Shown: positions 35,096-43,431 of the stretch, piece by piece | Layout of the letters: the number at the start of each line of letters is the position of its first letter | Numbering within the stretch: the first letter of the stretch is position 1 | Assembly (NCBI RefSeq): GCF_902498805.1 | Contig: NZ_LR701612.1 | Location: 1 to 48,201, forward strand | Direction of reading: 5' to 3' | Origin: Imperialibacter sp. EC-SDR9 | GTDB lineage: Bacteria; Bacteroidota; Bacteroidia; Cytophagales; Cyclobacteriaceae | Length of the DNA: 48,201 nucleotides | Translations under genes and position numbers: made by a program | Notes under the pieces: model-generated | Told to the model about the DNA's origin: nothing | Database searches by the model: none | The model's input: the letters and a program-made list of their open reading frames with translations, nothing else

Positions 35096-35500
35096 TTATT
35101 CTAATTTGATCTTTTCTTCGACTTCAAGTTGATCAGCTTTTTGTCTGGTAGTTACATCAATCGTCAGTTTGCCATGCATATGTTTTTTTTCTGCTGCATG
35201 GTCAATTGGCCAATTCAATGTTGTTAACCACAGGTCATATTTTATCATCTTCTTCACGATAACTGTTGTTTTGGACTGGTTGTTCGCCCACAAATAAGGA
35301 AGCTTCTGGTATTCAGAATATTTGTTTTTCCATATATCGTTAAAAGTGAAATCCTTTCCATTAACCGTTACAATGTATTCTTTGATGTAGTGCTTTCCAT
35401 TGTTAAAAATTCGAACATCCACCGAATCATAGGTTGTTTGCTGTTGTCCGAAGCAGTTCAGAGAGACTAGAAACGAAAAAGCAATAAGAATTTTTTTCAT
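35096..35500 (-). CDS. small secreted hypothetical protein
   Basis: From the ATG at 35500 the product is 134 residues. This start is chosen because it opens with a good signal peptide (MKKILIAFSFLVSLNCFGQ); the upstream frame to 35572 is probably noncoding. The mature part is rich in Lys and aromatic residues and looks beta-stranded (VDVRIFNNGKHYIKEYIVTVNGKDF). I do not recognise a family. AT content is already somewhat raised here compared with the genes to its left, so it may lie at the edge of the adjacent AT-rich island. Confidence 0.65.
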   Translation of the reverse strand: MKKILIAFSFLVSLNCFGQQQTTYDSVDVRIFNNGKHYIKEYIVTVNGKDFTFNDIWKNKYSEYQKLPYLWANNQSKTTVIVKKMIKYDLWLTTLNWPIDHAAEKKHMHGKLTIDVTTRQKADQLEVEEKIKLE

Positions 35501-35662
35501 GATGATTCTGCGTATTGGAATGAGTAGCAATATGAGTGGCGGCGTATTACTCACTTCTGCATCCATTGGCAATTAGCCCTGCAGATGAATAAAATTATAC
35601 TTTGTGGCGAACATTCCAGCCAACTTGTCCCGATTGCAAAGGTGATTTTCATCTTGTCGAAT

Positions 35663-36643
35663 TCAACTGCCTATTATGGATAGTATTTTTTCTGTCAGAG
35701 CTTTAAAATCTGAGTAGGAGTTACGAACCGCACCTAGATGTGCTCCAATAGCACCTTCAGAAGGTTTTAATAGAAATATTGGTTTTCGAGCTTCCATAGC
35801 CATAGGGATCAAGCTATGATAGTGTTTTAGAAGCGCTATACAGTATTCGTCATTTTCAACGGCAATGTTTGAGTGCACATTGTCTTTCAAAACAAACTGC
35901 CTAAAAACTTGTGGTATTCTGTTTGCCCATTTCAGGTATGATTTTACTGGACGGCTCTCTTTGATGCCATGTTGCATTATTACATAGCCTAAAGGTTTCA
36001 TATCTCCCTTAGGTAATGCAAGTGTTGGCTCTGGGTTGCGTGACACCCGGTCCTCCCATTGAGTATGCCAGTCTTCTAACCTATTGCCTAGATTCTTCAA
36101 GCCCTGTAAAGAAAATAAATCAGCCGCCATAGGCACAATGACATAATCCGCAGCTATTAATGTAGCTCTATTTATTGCGCCAAAATTTGGTCCAATATCA
36201 ATTATGTTAAAATCAGCGCCAAATCTATGATTCGCTTCGGCTATGACCCTATAGAAGGAAGAAACTATCCGAAAAGCAGCCTCATCTCTATTTAGGCAAT
36301 TTCCCCAGCTACTGCTTAACTTATCTTCAAATAGAGATAACTCCAAGTCGCCAGCTAGCAACCCAATTTTATCGTTGATATTTTCAATATGCGCTATTTG
36401 TATATCACTGGTTCCTCTATTTAGCGGTCTGATGCTTTCAAGGATTGTCGGTCTTGACAACTCATTGTCGTATATCTCCTGTAGCCTCGAATCACTCAAA
36501 AACATCGAGGTTAGATTAGCTTGCGGGTCTAGGTCAATCGCTAAACTTTTGTATCCGAGCTCAGCGAGCATATAGGTAAAATGATATACTAGAGTGGTTT
36601 TCCCTACTTCCCCCTTGTTGTTGAAAAAAACAATTGTCTTCAT
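35663..36643 (-). CDS. ParA/Soj-like P-loop ATPase with altered Walker A
   Basis: The product is 326 residues. It has the deviant Walker A of the ParA/MinD class with signature lysine K10 (NNKGEVGKTTL), in which Glu replaces the usual second Gly of KGGVGKT. Walker A' is LAIDLDPQANLTSMF, and the switch region NIIDIGPNFGAINRATLIAADYVIVPM fits ParA proteins. No ParB gene or parS-like array is nearby, so plasmid-type partition is unlikely. It overlaps the upstream AlbA_2/ATPase gene by four bases, so the two are co-translated and probably function together. Sampled GC is clearly lower than in flanking genes. Confidence 0.88.
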   Translation of the reverse strand: MKTIVFFNNKGEVGKTTLVYHFTYMLAELGYKSLAIDLDPQANLTSMFLSDSRLQEIYDNELSRPTILESIRPLNRGTSDIQIAHIENINDKIGLLAGDLELSLFEDKLSSSWGNCLNRDEAAFRIVSSFYRVIAEANHRFGADFNIIDIGPNFGAINRATLIAADYVIVPMAADLFSLQGLKNLGNRLEDWHTQWEDRVSRNPEPTLALPKGDMKPLGYVIMQHGIKESRPVKSYLKWANRIPQVFRQFVLKDNVHSNIAVENDEYCIALLKHYHSLIPMAMEARKPIFLLKPSEGAIGAHLGAVRNSYSDFKALTEKILSIIGS

Positions 36644-37824
36644 CCTAGTTTTTTGAAAATAATGACACCAAAGCTTGTTGCCTGATCAAGAATAAACTCT
36701 GGCGCTGGATTCCCATTTTTTGCTAATGCTGCTCTTGCTCTTTTTACTCCAACATTAAAGCTGTTGATGAAACCCAGGTTTTTTGATGCTTCTGCTAAAG
36801 TAGGATTTCTATAGTCATTTTTATTCGGAAAGTTTTCCGGTCTGGCATCGCCAAAAAGCCCTCCTGGGTTTGAGATTTCGATGCGATTTGAGAATTCATA
36901 GAACTTAGTAGGAGCGTTGGATTGATAGTCTCTGTGAATAACTGCATTGTATAGAAGCTCCTGCACGGCAGAGCTGGGATAGGCAAACTCATATTCTTCC
37001 CCAAGCTTGTGCTGCACTCTCTTGGCAATTTGTGATTTGATAAAATCATCCATCACTTTCAATTGTGTTGTCAAATCTCCATCAAATCGATACTCAAAAT
37101 CGAAATCGCTAACTTCATCGTCACCCACAAAGCGCACATACTGCACATACGCACCTGGCATATAAAACCTTGGGTTCTTGCCAAATAAAAGCACACCAGC
37201 GTTTGTTGGACAATTTTCTTTAAGGTCATAGAATTTCAGGGAGGCCAATTGCTCAATTGTGTCTCGCCCGTTTTCCTCCAATGTGGCTTGATCGATGGCG
37301 GTCGGCAGGTAAGAATTTTTAAAAATATCGACGCTGATGTCGTCTATTGTGGTTCCAAAACATGGCTGAGTATCAAAAGTACGTGCAAATGTTGACCTTT
37401 TTTCACTCAAAATCCTTTCTTCAGCTTCATTAGCAACCCCTTTTCTGGGGCCGATCCTAATACAGACCTTTCCTTTGTAGCGAACAGGTGGGACAGAAGA
37501 TGGCTGTACTTCCACCACAGCAACATCACCGTCCGGATAGGTGAATTTGGTGACAGTCATAGCTGGAGGTGGAACAATTCTGCCATCCGTTCTAAAGCTC
37601 AATAGGGTTTGTAAAAGCTGTTCGTCGACGATTGTTCCATTTAGAGTTCCGTCGTCATTGACACCGACCAGCAAAAAGCCTGGCTTTCCGTTTCCAGGCA
37701 TATCGTTGCAAAATGAGCATATTGCCTCTCCAAATTTGTCAGCGTCAGTTCTTGAAATCGTTTTTTCTACACGGTCGGCTTCTAATTCCTTCAGCATTGC
37801 CGTTAGCTGGTCTTGCGTAATCAT
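36640..37824 (-). CDS. AlbA_2 (Schlafen-like) and GHKL-ATPase domain protein
   Basis: From the ATG at 37824 the product is 394 residues; a TTG two codons upstream is less likely. Residues ~15-140 are an AlbA_2/Schlafen-type nucleic-acid-binding domain (ADKFGEAICSFCNDM, GFLLVGVNDDGTLNGT and CIRIGPRKGVANEAEE). Residues ~280-345 carry a HATPase_c_4 module with the N-box ELLYNAVIHRDYQ and the G1-like IEISNPGGLFG, as in COG2865 'ATP-binding transcriptional regulators'. The C-terminus resembles a winged-helix part (NPTLAEASKNLGFINSFNVGVKRA). It starts a two-gene operon with a ParA-like ATPase. Such proteins recur in defence or accessory islands, but the function is unproven. Confidence 0.88.
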   Translation of the reverse strand: MITQDQLTAMLKELEADRVEKTISRTDADKFGEAICSFCNDMPGNGKPGFLLVGVNDDGTLNGTIVDEQLLQTLLSFRTDGRIVPPPAMTVTKFTYPDGDVAVVEVQPSSVPPVRYKGKVCIRIGPRKGVANEAEERILSEKRSTFARTFDTQPCFGTTIDDISVDIFKNSYLPTAIDQATLEENGRDTIEQLASLKFYDLKENCPTNAGVLLFGKNPRFYMPGAYVQYVRFVGDDEVSDFDFEYRFDGDLTTQLKVMDDFIKSQIAKRVQHKLGEEYEFAYPSSAVQELLYNAVIHRDYQSNAPTKFYEFSNRIEISNPGGLFGDARPENFPNKNDYRNPTLAEASKNLGFINSFNVGVKRARAALAKNGNPAPEFILDQATSFGVIIFKKLG

Positions 37825-37827
37825 TCC

Positions 37828-37835
37828 CAAATTTA
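37828..37835 (-). promoter_or_regulatory. -7 box of the AlbA_2/ParA operon (TAAATTTG)
   Basis: Minus-strand TAAATTTG fits TAnnTTTG and ends three bases before the ATG at 37824, implying a leaderless transcript. A TTG exists 24 bases further upstream (37862-37860), slightly beyond the usual spacing. Confidence 0.4.
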
Positions 37836-37921
37836 CAATAATATTCTATCTATAATCTTCAAGCATCATTGGTATATTTGATCATTTACTACCTTAAAAT
37901 GATAGCTTTACTAAACATCCA

Positions 37922-37952
37922 TTGTATCATTATCCCACTACCTGTACCTTTG
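37922..37952 (+). promoter_or_regulatory. promoter of argS
   Basis: TTG (37922-37924), a 20-base spacer and TACCTTTG (37945-37952) match the Bacteroidota consensus. Inverted repeat halves AATGATA (37898-37904) and TATCATT (37925-37931) overlap it and may be an operator. Confidence 0.65.
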
Positions 37953-37984
37953 CACAGCATTTTTAAAATGGGTTGCAAAGCCCA

Positions 37985-39790
37985 ATGTCCGAACGATCAT
38001 CGATGAATTTAGAGGAGCAGTTGAAGGAAGGCATTTCACAGGCCTTCAAGGAAGTATTTAACCACGAGCTAGCGGCACAGGATGTTGCTTTTCAGCCTAC
38101 CAGGAAGGAATTTGAGGGTTCACACACCTTTGTCACTTTTCCCTACCTGAAAGTAACGGGCAAGAACCCGGAAGAAACTGGCAAGCTGCTGGGCGACTTT
38201 CTGGTAGCGCATGTTGGCGTGGTGTCCGCCTACAATGTGGTGAAAGGCTTCCTCAATATCACGATGAGTGATACGCTCTGGGGCAAAACGCTGTCGGAAG
38301 TATATGCCAACCCATCTTTCGGCATCACGGCGCCTCACGGTGGCAAGGTGATGGTAGAGTTTTCCTCACCCAACACCAACAAGCCGCTTCACCTCGGCCA
38401 CCTGCGCAACAACTTCCTCGGCGATTCTACCTCACGGATTCTGCAAGCCCATGGCTACGAGGTGTTCAAGGTAAACCTTGTGAACGATAGGGGCATTCAT
38501 ATCTGCAAGTCGATGCTGGCCTATAGCAAATGGGGGAATGGTGAAACACCTGAGTCAGCAGGGCTGAAAGGCGATCACCTGATTGGTAAGTACTATGTAA
38601 TTTTCGATAAGGAGTACAAAAAAGAAATTGAAACGCTGAAGGCGCAGGGCATAGAGGAAGAAACTGCGAAGAAAAAGGCACCGCTGATTCTGGAGGCACA
38701 AACGGTGCTGAAGAAGTGGGAGGAGAATGATGCCGACACTGTTGCGCTCTGGAAGCTGATGAACGGCTGGGTGTACGAGGGTTTCGACGCCACCTACAAG
38801 GCTATGGGAGTGAGCTTCGACAAGATGTACCAGGAGTCGAACACTTACCTGCTGGGTAAAGATATCGTGGATGAAGGCCTTGCCAAAGGTGTGTTTTACA
38901 AAAAAGAGGACGGCTCGGTGTGGGCCGATCTCACCGAAGAAGGACTGGATCACAAGCTGGTGCTGCGCTCCGATGGCACGTCGGTGTACATGACCCAGGA
39001 CCTGGGTACCGCCGACATGAAGTACGCCGACTATCCGTTCAATAAGTCGATTTACGTGGTGGGCAACGAGCAGGACTACCACTTCAAAGTGCTGTTTAGT
39101 ATTTTGAAAAGGCTGGGTCGCAGCTATGCTGATGGGCTTTATCACCTGTCGTATGGCATGGTCGATTTGCCTTCTGGCAAAATGAAAAGCCGGGAAGGGA
39201 CCGTGGTGGATGCCGATGAGCTGATCCAGGAAATGCTGGATACCGCAGAGAAACACACCACTGAGTTGGGCAAAATAGAAGGCTTTACTGAGGCAGAAGC
39301 CAAAGAGCTTTACAATACCCTGGCGCTTGGTGCGCTCAAATACTACCTGCTAAAGGTAGATCCCAAGAAAAGGATGCTGTTCAACCCACAGGAGTCTGTG
39401 GAATTTCATGGACATACTGGCCCCTTTGTGCAGTATACCCACGCCCGTATCACGGCCATTTTAAGAAAGGCAGAGCAGCTGAGTATTGATCTGAAGGGCT
39501 TCGACCCGTCGGCATTGGAGCTTGAGACACTAGAGGCTGAAGTGATCCGTGTGATAGCCGACTTCCCTGACAAAGTGAGAGTGGCGGCGGAAGAGCTGAA
39601 CCCAGCCGTGGTGGCTAATTATGTGTTTGACCTGGCAAAGGAATACAACCGGTTCTATACAGAGCATTCCATTTTTAATGAGGACAACCAGGAAAAAGTG
39701 AAGCTGCGGGTGATGCTTTCGTTGGTAGTCGCCAGAACAATTAAAACGGGAATGGGGTTATTGGGAATAGACGTTCCTGATAGGATGTAA
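37985..39790 (+). CDS. argS: arginyl-tRNA synthetase
   Basis: From the ATG at 37985 the product is 601 residues, the usual length. It charges tRNA-Arg with arginine and is essential. It has the N-terminal additional domain (LKEGISQAFKEVF), the class I HIGH motif as LHLGHLRN, the ArgRS-specific VNDRGIHICKSMLAY, and the KMSKS-like KMKSREGT. The C-terminal helical anticodon-binding domain is complete and ends GIDVPDRM. A second ATG at 38003 (MNLEEQL) is an equally reasonable start, and a TTG at 37973 is unlikely. A very stable hairpin follows the stop. Confidence 0.97.
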   Translation: MSERSSMNLEEQLKEGISQAFKEVFNHELAAQDVAFQPTRKEFEGSHTFVTFPYLKVTGKNPEETGKLLGDFLVAHVGVVSAYNVVKGFLNITMSDTLWGKTLSEVYANPSFGITAPHGGKVMVEFSSPNTNKPLHLGHLRNNFLGDSTSRILQAHGYEVFKVNLVNDRGIHICKSMLAYSKWGNGETPESAGLKGDHLIGKYYVIFDKEYKKEIETLKAQGIEEETAKKKAPLILEAQTVLKKWEENDADTVALWKLMNGWVYEGFDATYKAMGVSFDKMYQESNTYLLGKDIVDEGLAKGVFYKKEDGSVWADLTEEGLDHKLVLRSDGTSVYMTQDLGTADMKYADYPFNKSIYVVGNEQDYHFKVLFSILKRLGRSYADGLYHLSYGMVDLPSGKMKSREGTVVDADELIQEMLDTAEKHTTELGKIEGFTEAEAKELYNTLALGALKYYLLKVDPKKRMLFNPQESVEFHGHTGPFVQYTHARITAILRKAEQLSIDLKGFDPSALELETLEAEVIRVIADFPDKVRVAAEELNPAVVANYVFDLAKEYNRFYTEHSIFNEDNQEKVKLRVMLSLVVARTIKTGMGLLGIDVPDRM

Positions 39791-39795
39791 AACGA

Positions 39796-39843
39796 ATTAA
39801 AGAGGTTACTCTGTGCGCCTCCGCACAGAGTAACCTCTTTAAT
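39796..39843. terminator. perfect 22-bp hairpin after argS
   Basis: Bases 39796-39817 pair without mismatch with 39822-39843, around the loop CCTC. The outer part is ATTAAAGAGG...CCTCTTTAAT. It sits between the argS stop and the start of the glutathione peroxidase gene. Its A-rich and T-rich flanks fit a bidirectional terminator, but the perfect, long stem is unusual. Confidence 0.8.
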
Positions 39844-39856
39844 CAAACGAAATACC

Positions 39857-40363
39857 ATGAAAAAACTACTCTACCTTCTCATTCTTCTTTCTTCCACAGC
39901 TATGGCACAAGGCTCCTTCTACGACTTCAAAATGGCCTCTATTGACGGCGAGACCATCGACTTCTCAAAATACAAAGGCCAGAAGGTGCTCATCGTGAAT
40001 ACCGCCTCGGAATGCGGCTACACACCACAGTACGAAGACTTGCAGGCACTGCATGAACAATTCGGTGGCAAAGTGACCGTGCTGGGCTTTCCGGCCAACA
40101 ACTTTGGCGGACAGGAGCCAGGCTCCAACCTGCAAATCGCTCAGTTCTGCAAAAAGAACTACGGCGTAAGCTTCCAGCTCTTCGAAAAGATTGACGTAGT
40201 GGGCAAGAACACAGCTCCTTTATATACCTGGCTGGAAAAGCAAACTGGCAAAGCGCCTACCTGGAATTTCTGCAAGTACCTTATTGATGAAAATGGCAAG
40301 GTCGTTCAGTTTTTCCCGTCTGCTGTCAACCCGATGGACGAGCAGGTGACTGGGTTATTGTAG
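39857..40363 (+). CDS. exported glutathione peroxidase-family protein
   Basis: The product is 168 residues with a signal peptide (MKKLLYLLILLSSTAMAQ). The peroxidatic cysteine is in NTASECGYTPQY (Cys at ~54). The catalytic partners are the Gln in FPANNFGGQEPGS and the Trp-Asn in TWNFCKYL. It carries Cys, not selenocysteine, and such bacterial enzymes mostly use thioredoxin-like donors to reduce hydroperoxides. An exported form is less common than the cytoplasmic BtuE/BsaA type and suggests periplasmic peroxide defence. The ATG at 39857 lies only 13 bases after the argS hairpin, so its own promoter may overlap the stem. Confidence 0.92.
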   Translation: MKKLLYLLILLSSTAMAQGSFYDFKMASIDGETIDFSKYKGQKVLIVNTASECGYTPQYEDLQALHEQFGGKVTVLGFPANNFGGQEPGSNLQIAQFCKKNYGVSFQLFEKIDVVGKNTAPLYTWLEKQTGKAPTWNFCKYLIDENGKVVQFFPSAVNPMDEQVTGLL

Positions 40364-40803
40364 GTGTCGGCACGGTAGCGCTGGCTTGTGTGGTGGCAAC
40401 CGTCAGCCACCAGGTCTTGTCAATCAGGGCATCCTGAACCCGCAACGCTCCCTGACTGTAATAGATCCGCCGGTTGGCGGAGAAGCAATCTGTCAATTAG
40501 AATACGGTTCCGTCATAGACAGATTGCGGATCAAGTAACATTTCTGGGAGATTGATTTTCTTGACAAGGGTATTTTGTCTTTACATAAAGAAGCAAAACT
40601 GGTTCAATGCGTCCCGCCCGGCCGGGTTAGGCTTGGACCTTTTGCTTCTTTGTGATCTCCAATCGCTGAATAGAATAACTCTATTTTTGAGCTTTACTCC
40701 CCAGATTGCCTCAGTCGCTCGCTGAATATCGACATAAATGACCACAATAGGGCTCCATCGCAAAGACGGTCAAGCGGGGTTTTAAGCAACAAGGCCCTCG
40801 AAA
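40364..40803. other. gene-free region dense in inverted repeats, possible structured RNA or repeat element
   Basis: No convincing reading frame lies here. Stems seen are TGGTGGC/GCCACCA (40391-40412), TCAGGG/CCCTGA (40424-40455), CCGCC/GGCGG (40467-40480), GCAATCTGTC/GACAGATTGC (40485-40527) enclosed by GATCC/GGATC (40464-40532), and AAAGAAGCAAAA/TTTTGCTTCTTT (40587-40651). They group in two blocks. It may be a folded RNA, an interspersed palindromic repeat, or a remnant mobile element; only one copy is in the window. Confidence 0.45.
40587..40651. repeat. 65-bp imperfect palindromic element
   Basis: The outer 12-bp arms AAAGAAGCAAAA and TTTTGCTTCTTT are perfect. The inner part continues with GGTTCAA/TTGGACC (one mismatch) and a GC-rich core CCCGGCCGGG. 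This looks like a REP-like or miniature repeat unit. Confidence 0.55.
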
Positions 40804-41751
40804 TCACCGAAGATTTCCGGCCAACTGCTCCTCTTCAAAATACCCGCTCTTCTCTACAAACCTCTCAAAATTCCGAATAGTCAGTATTTCCTTCACAGCT
40901 TTTTTCTCTTCTTCCGACTTGTCATAATACGCCTTCACAATCTGGTAGCCCATCCAATAACCCAGGTCATCGGGCCTGCCGTCTTTGGCTCCGCCATACA
41001 TCCAGCCATTCCAGCCCTCTTTCCATTTCCTGTTCATGATCTGCTGAAACTCTGCCTTCAGTTCGCCCTCATGAGCGTTTCCATACTGATAAATTTCTTT
41101 GTAAGGGCGAGTGCCAGTCACCAACTCGCAAACGAAATCAGCGCTACCTTCTTTGATCGATTGCTCCAAAAGGGTGAATGACTTCAGCTTGAAATAGTAT
41201 CTCTGCTGGTAGTGGATCAACTCATGAACAACTACTTCCGGGATCATGTCGGAGTCCTCATACATCTCTACGCCAATCAGTAGCCCTTTGGCCGATATGG
41301 TACCGCCGGAATTGTTTCTTCCTATCAGAAAATACACATCAGGAAAAATGGTTTTTGGGTACAGTGAGCCCAACTTGCTGAAGTAGCTTCTTATTTCATC
41401 TTCCTTCGATGCAAGTGCCTGGCTGCCCGTTCTTATGTTCTCATATTGCTCCCTGTTCTCATAAATAGCCTTGGTAAGGTTGTTGGCATTCCCTATCCGT
41501 AACTTGATGAAGCTTTTTAGCCCGGCGCTGGCTTTGCTCAAATATTCACTCTCGTAAGTCATTGCCTGGTTTTTCCCATTGTCTTTGTCGAAGGCACTCC
41601 AGAAATGCTCAATGTCAGAGGTGACCATCTGAGCTGCTTCTGGTTTCTTGCTGGCATGCATCTTTTTCGATACACCGCAGCCAACGCTGAGGGCGCCCAG
41701 AAGCAAGGTGACAAAAGTGTTGATGCTTAGGTTGAAAAGTAGCTTTCTCAT
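40804..41751 (-). CDS. putative zinc metalloprotease lipoprotein (DUF2268-like)
   Basis: From the ATG at 41751 the product is 315 residues. It has a lipoprotein signal with a cysteine after LLGALSVG. The HExxH motif occurs in PEVVVHELIHYQQRY, and the downstream Glu in SIKEGSADFVCELVTG could be the third zinc ligand, as in the predicted Zn-dependent proteases of the DUF2268 type. The front part is helical (LKSFIKLRIGNANNLTKAIYE). The long upstream extension to 41805 would use TTG and lacks support. Its partners are not evident, and the substrate is unknown. Confidence 0.82.
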   Translation of the reverse strand: MRKLLFNLSINTFVTLLLGALSVGCGVSKKMHASKKPEAAQMVTSDIEHFWSAFDKDNGKNQAMTYESEYLSKASAGLKSFIKLRIGNANNLTKAIYENREQYENIRTGSQALASKEDEIRSYFSKLGSLYPKTIFPDVYFLIGRNNSGGTISAKGLLIGVEMYEDSDMIPEVVVHELIHYQQRYYFKLKSFTLLEQSIKEGSADFVCELVTGTRPYKEIYQYGNAHEGELKAEFQQIMNRKWKEGWNGWMYGGAKDGRPDDLGYWMGYQIVKAYYDKSEEEKKAVKEILTIRNFERFVEKSGYFEEEQLAGNLR

Positions 41752-41982
41752 GTAAAAAATAACGATTGTTAAGTGTTGCAATGAAAAGACATCTCTTTTT
41801 GCCAATAGTTTCTTTGCCCTTCAAAAACAGCCTCTTCTTTCCCTTCAGCCTTGCTAATGTCCGATAAGCGCTCCGGTACTTTTTTCTTACTTATTTTCTA
41901 ACTATATAGATAAGGGATAACGGTTTCATTGATGCCGACATGCCACATTTCCTTTTTGCGTTTACAATAAACACCTACTTAA

Positions 41983-43350
41983 ATGAATACTTTTAACATC
42001 AATCGCCGGCATTTTCTTAAAGGGGCCTCGGCAACCCTGGCATTGTCCACCTTTGGGTTCCGGGGCATCGATCTCATCAATCCACAAAGGCCTTTTAGGG
42101 TTGCACTAATCGGAACAGGTTGGTACGGAAAGAGCGACCTTTTTAGGTTGATACAGGTAGCCCCTGTGGAAGTGGTTGCCCTCTGCGATGTAGACAAAAA
42201 CATGCTGAACGCTGCTGCTGACCTGGTTAGCAAGCGTCAGAAGTCGGGCAAGAAGCCTAAGCTGTATGGCGACTACCGCAAGCTGCTTTCAGAAAACGAG
42301 CTTGACATTGTGCTGATTGGCACGCCCGATCACTGGCATGCCTTGCAGATGATTGACGCTGTAAAAGCAGGCGCCCATGTGTACGTGCAGAAGCCCATCA
42401 GCGTCGATGTGCTGGAAGGTGAAGCCATGGTAGCGGCCGCCAGAAAATACAACAAGGTGGTGCAGGTGGGCACCCAGCGCAAGAGCACGCCGCACCTGAT
42501 TGATGCCAAGAAAAATATTGTCGATGCCGGGCTGCTTGGCACTATTCGCCACGTGGAAATGTGCTGCTATTTTGCCATGCGCAACAATTCGAACCCACCG
42601 CTAGAGCCAGTGCCTGATTTTCTTGATTACGAAATGTGGACTGGCCCTGCGCCCCTTCGTCCTTATGATGGCATTCCTCATATCCGGTGGTGGAGAGCGT
42701 TTATGGAGTACGGCAACGGCGTAACTGGCGACATGTGCGTGCATATGCTCGACACTGTACGCTGGATGCTGAAGCTGGGCTGGCCAACAAAAATTAGTGC
42801 CAATGGAGGCATTTTTGTCCAGAAAGATGCAAAGTCGAATATAGCAGACACACAGGTGGCCAATTTCGAATATCCAGAGTTGAACTGCGTGTGGACGCAC
42901 CGCACCTGGGGTACACCGGCTGACCCGCAATACCCATGGTCATTCAAACTATATGGCGACAAAGGCACGCTTTCTGCCAGCACGATGCAGTATGATTTTG
43001 TGCCTGTGGGTGACGGAGAAAAGATTCACAAAGATGTGGTGTACGAAAGAGAAAAGTACCCAGAGGATTTGACTGAAGAACGCATTGAATTGAATGCCGC
43101 ACCTGCCACCAGATTGCATATGCTTGACTTCCTGAATGCAATTGATAAGAAAAGCAGACCCGTGGCCGACATTGAGGAGGGGCATATCTCTACGGCAAGC
43201 TGTATCCTGGCCAATATTTCGATGGAGTTGGGAAGGTCGTTGTCGTACGATCCCAAAACAATGACCGTACCTGGCGATGCTGAAGCCACTCAGAAGTTAC
43301 AAAGGGCCTACAGAAGCCCATGGGTGCATCCTGATCCTAAGAAGGTTTAA
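41983..43350 (+). CDS. Tat-exported Gfo/Idh/MocA family oxidoreductase
   Basis: The product is 455 residues. The N-terminus NINRRHFLKGASATLALSTFG is a Tat-type twin-arginine signal (RRHFLK). A Rossmann fold with VALIGTGWYGKS follows (~38-50). The conserved EKP catalytic triplet is QKP here (HVYVQKPISVDV), a variation common in exported members of this family. The C-terminal domain includes GVTGDMCVHMLDTVRWMLKLGWP. Cofactor is probably NAD(P); the sugar or cyclitol substrate is unknown. The neighbouring GH26 mannanase, convergent with it, suggests a carbohydrate-use context. A good terminator follows. Confidence 0.92.
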   Translation: MNTFNINRRHFLKGASATLALSTFGFRGIDLINPQRPFRVALIGTGWYGKSDLFRLIQVAPVEVVALCDVDKNMLNAAADLVSKRQKSGKKPKLYGDYRKLLSENELDIVLIGTPDHWHALQMIDAVKAGAHVYVQKPISVDVLEGEAMVAAARKYNKVVQVGTQRKSTPHLIDAKKNIVDAGLLGTIRHVEMCCYFAMRNNSNPPLEPVPDFLDYEMWTGPAPLRPYDGIPHIRWWRAFMEYGNGVTGDMCVHMLDTVRWMLKLGWPTKISANGGIFVQKDAKSNIADTQVANFEYPELNCVWTHRTWGTPADPQYPWSFKLYGDKGTLSASTMQYDFVPVGDGEKIHKDVVYEREKYPEDLTEERIELNAAPATRLHMLDFLNAIDKKSRPVADIEEGHISTASCILANISMELGRSLSYDPKTMTVPGDAEATQKLQRAYRSPWVHPDPKKV

Positions 43351-43363
43351 CATTGAAATGAAG

Positions 43364-43388
43364 AGGGGCGACGAGCCCCTTTTTATTT
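43364..43388 (+). terminator. intrinsic terminator after the Gfo/Idh/MocA gene
   Basis: AGGGGC and GCCCCT pair around GACGA and are followed by TTTTATTT. It is a short but typical rho-independent terminator. Confidence 0.8.
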
Positions 43389-43402
43389 GTAAATCCTCCA
43401 GG

Positions 43403-43424
43403 ATAAAAACCCCTTGGAGGGTTT
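43403..43424 (-). terminator. intrinsic terminator after the GH26 gene
   Basis: On the minus strand AAACCC (43424-43419) and GGGTTT (43412-43407) pair around a six-base loop, with further T after the stem. It follows the GH26 stop codon closely. Confidence 0.55.
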
Positions 43425-43431
43425 AGTGTGA

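Noticed and set aside
35663-36643. Plasmid partition (ParA) system
   Set aside because: No ParB, centromere-like array or replication gene; the only partner is the AlbA_2 ATPase.
38555-39256. 233-codon minus-strand frame opposite argS
   Set aside because: Histidine-rich shadow of a conserved housekeeping gene, with no independent signal.
40595-40625. GGTTCAA resembling a tRNA T-arm
   Set aside because: No acceptor stem, D-arm or anticodon arm at the right distances; the segment fits the surrounding palindrome instead.
40581-40763. 60-codon minus-strand frame ending GRDALNQFCFFM
   Set aside because: It runs through the palindromic element and has no family resemblance; noncoding repeat is a better reading.
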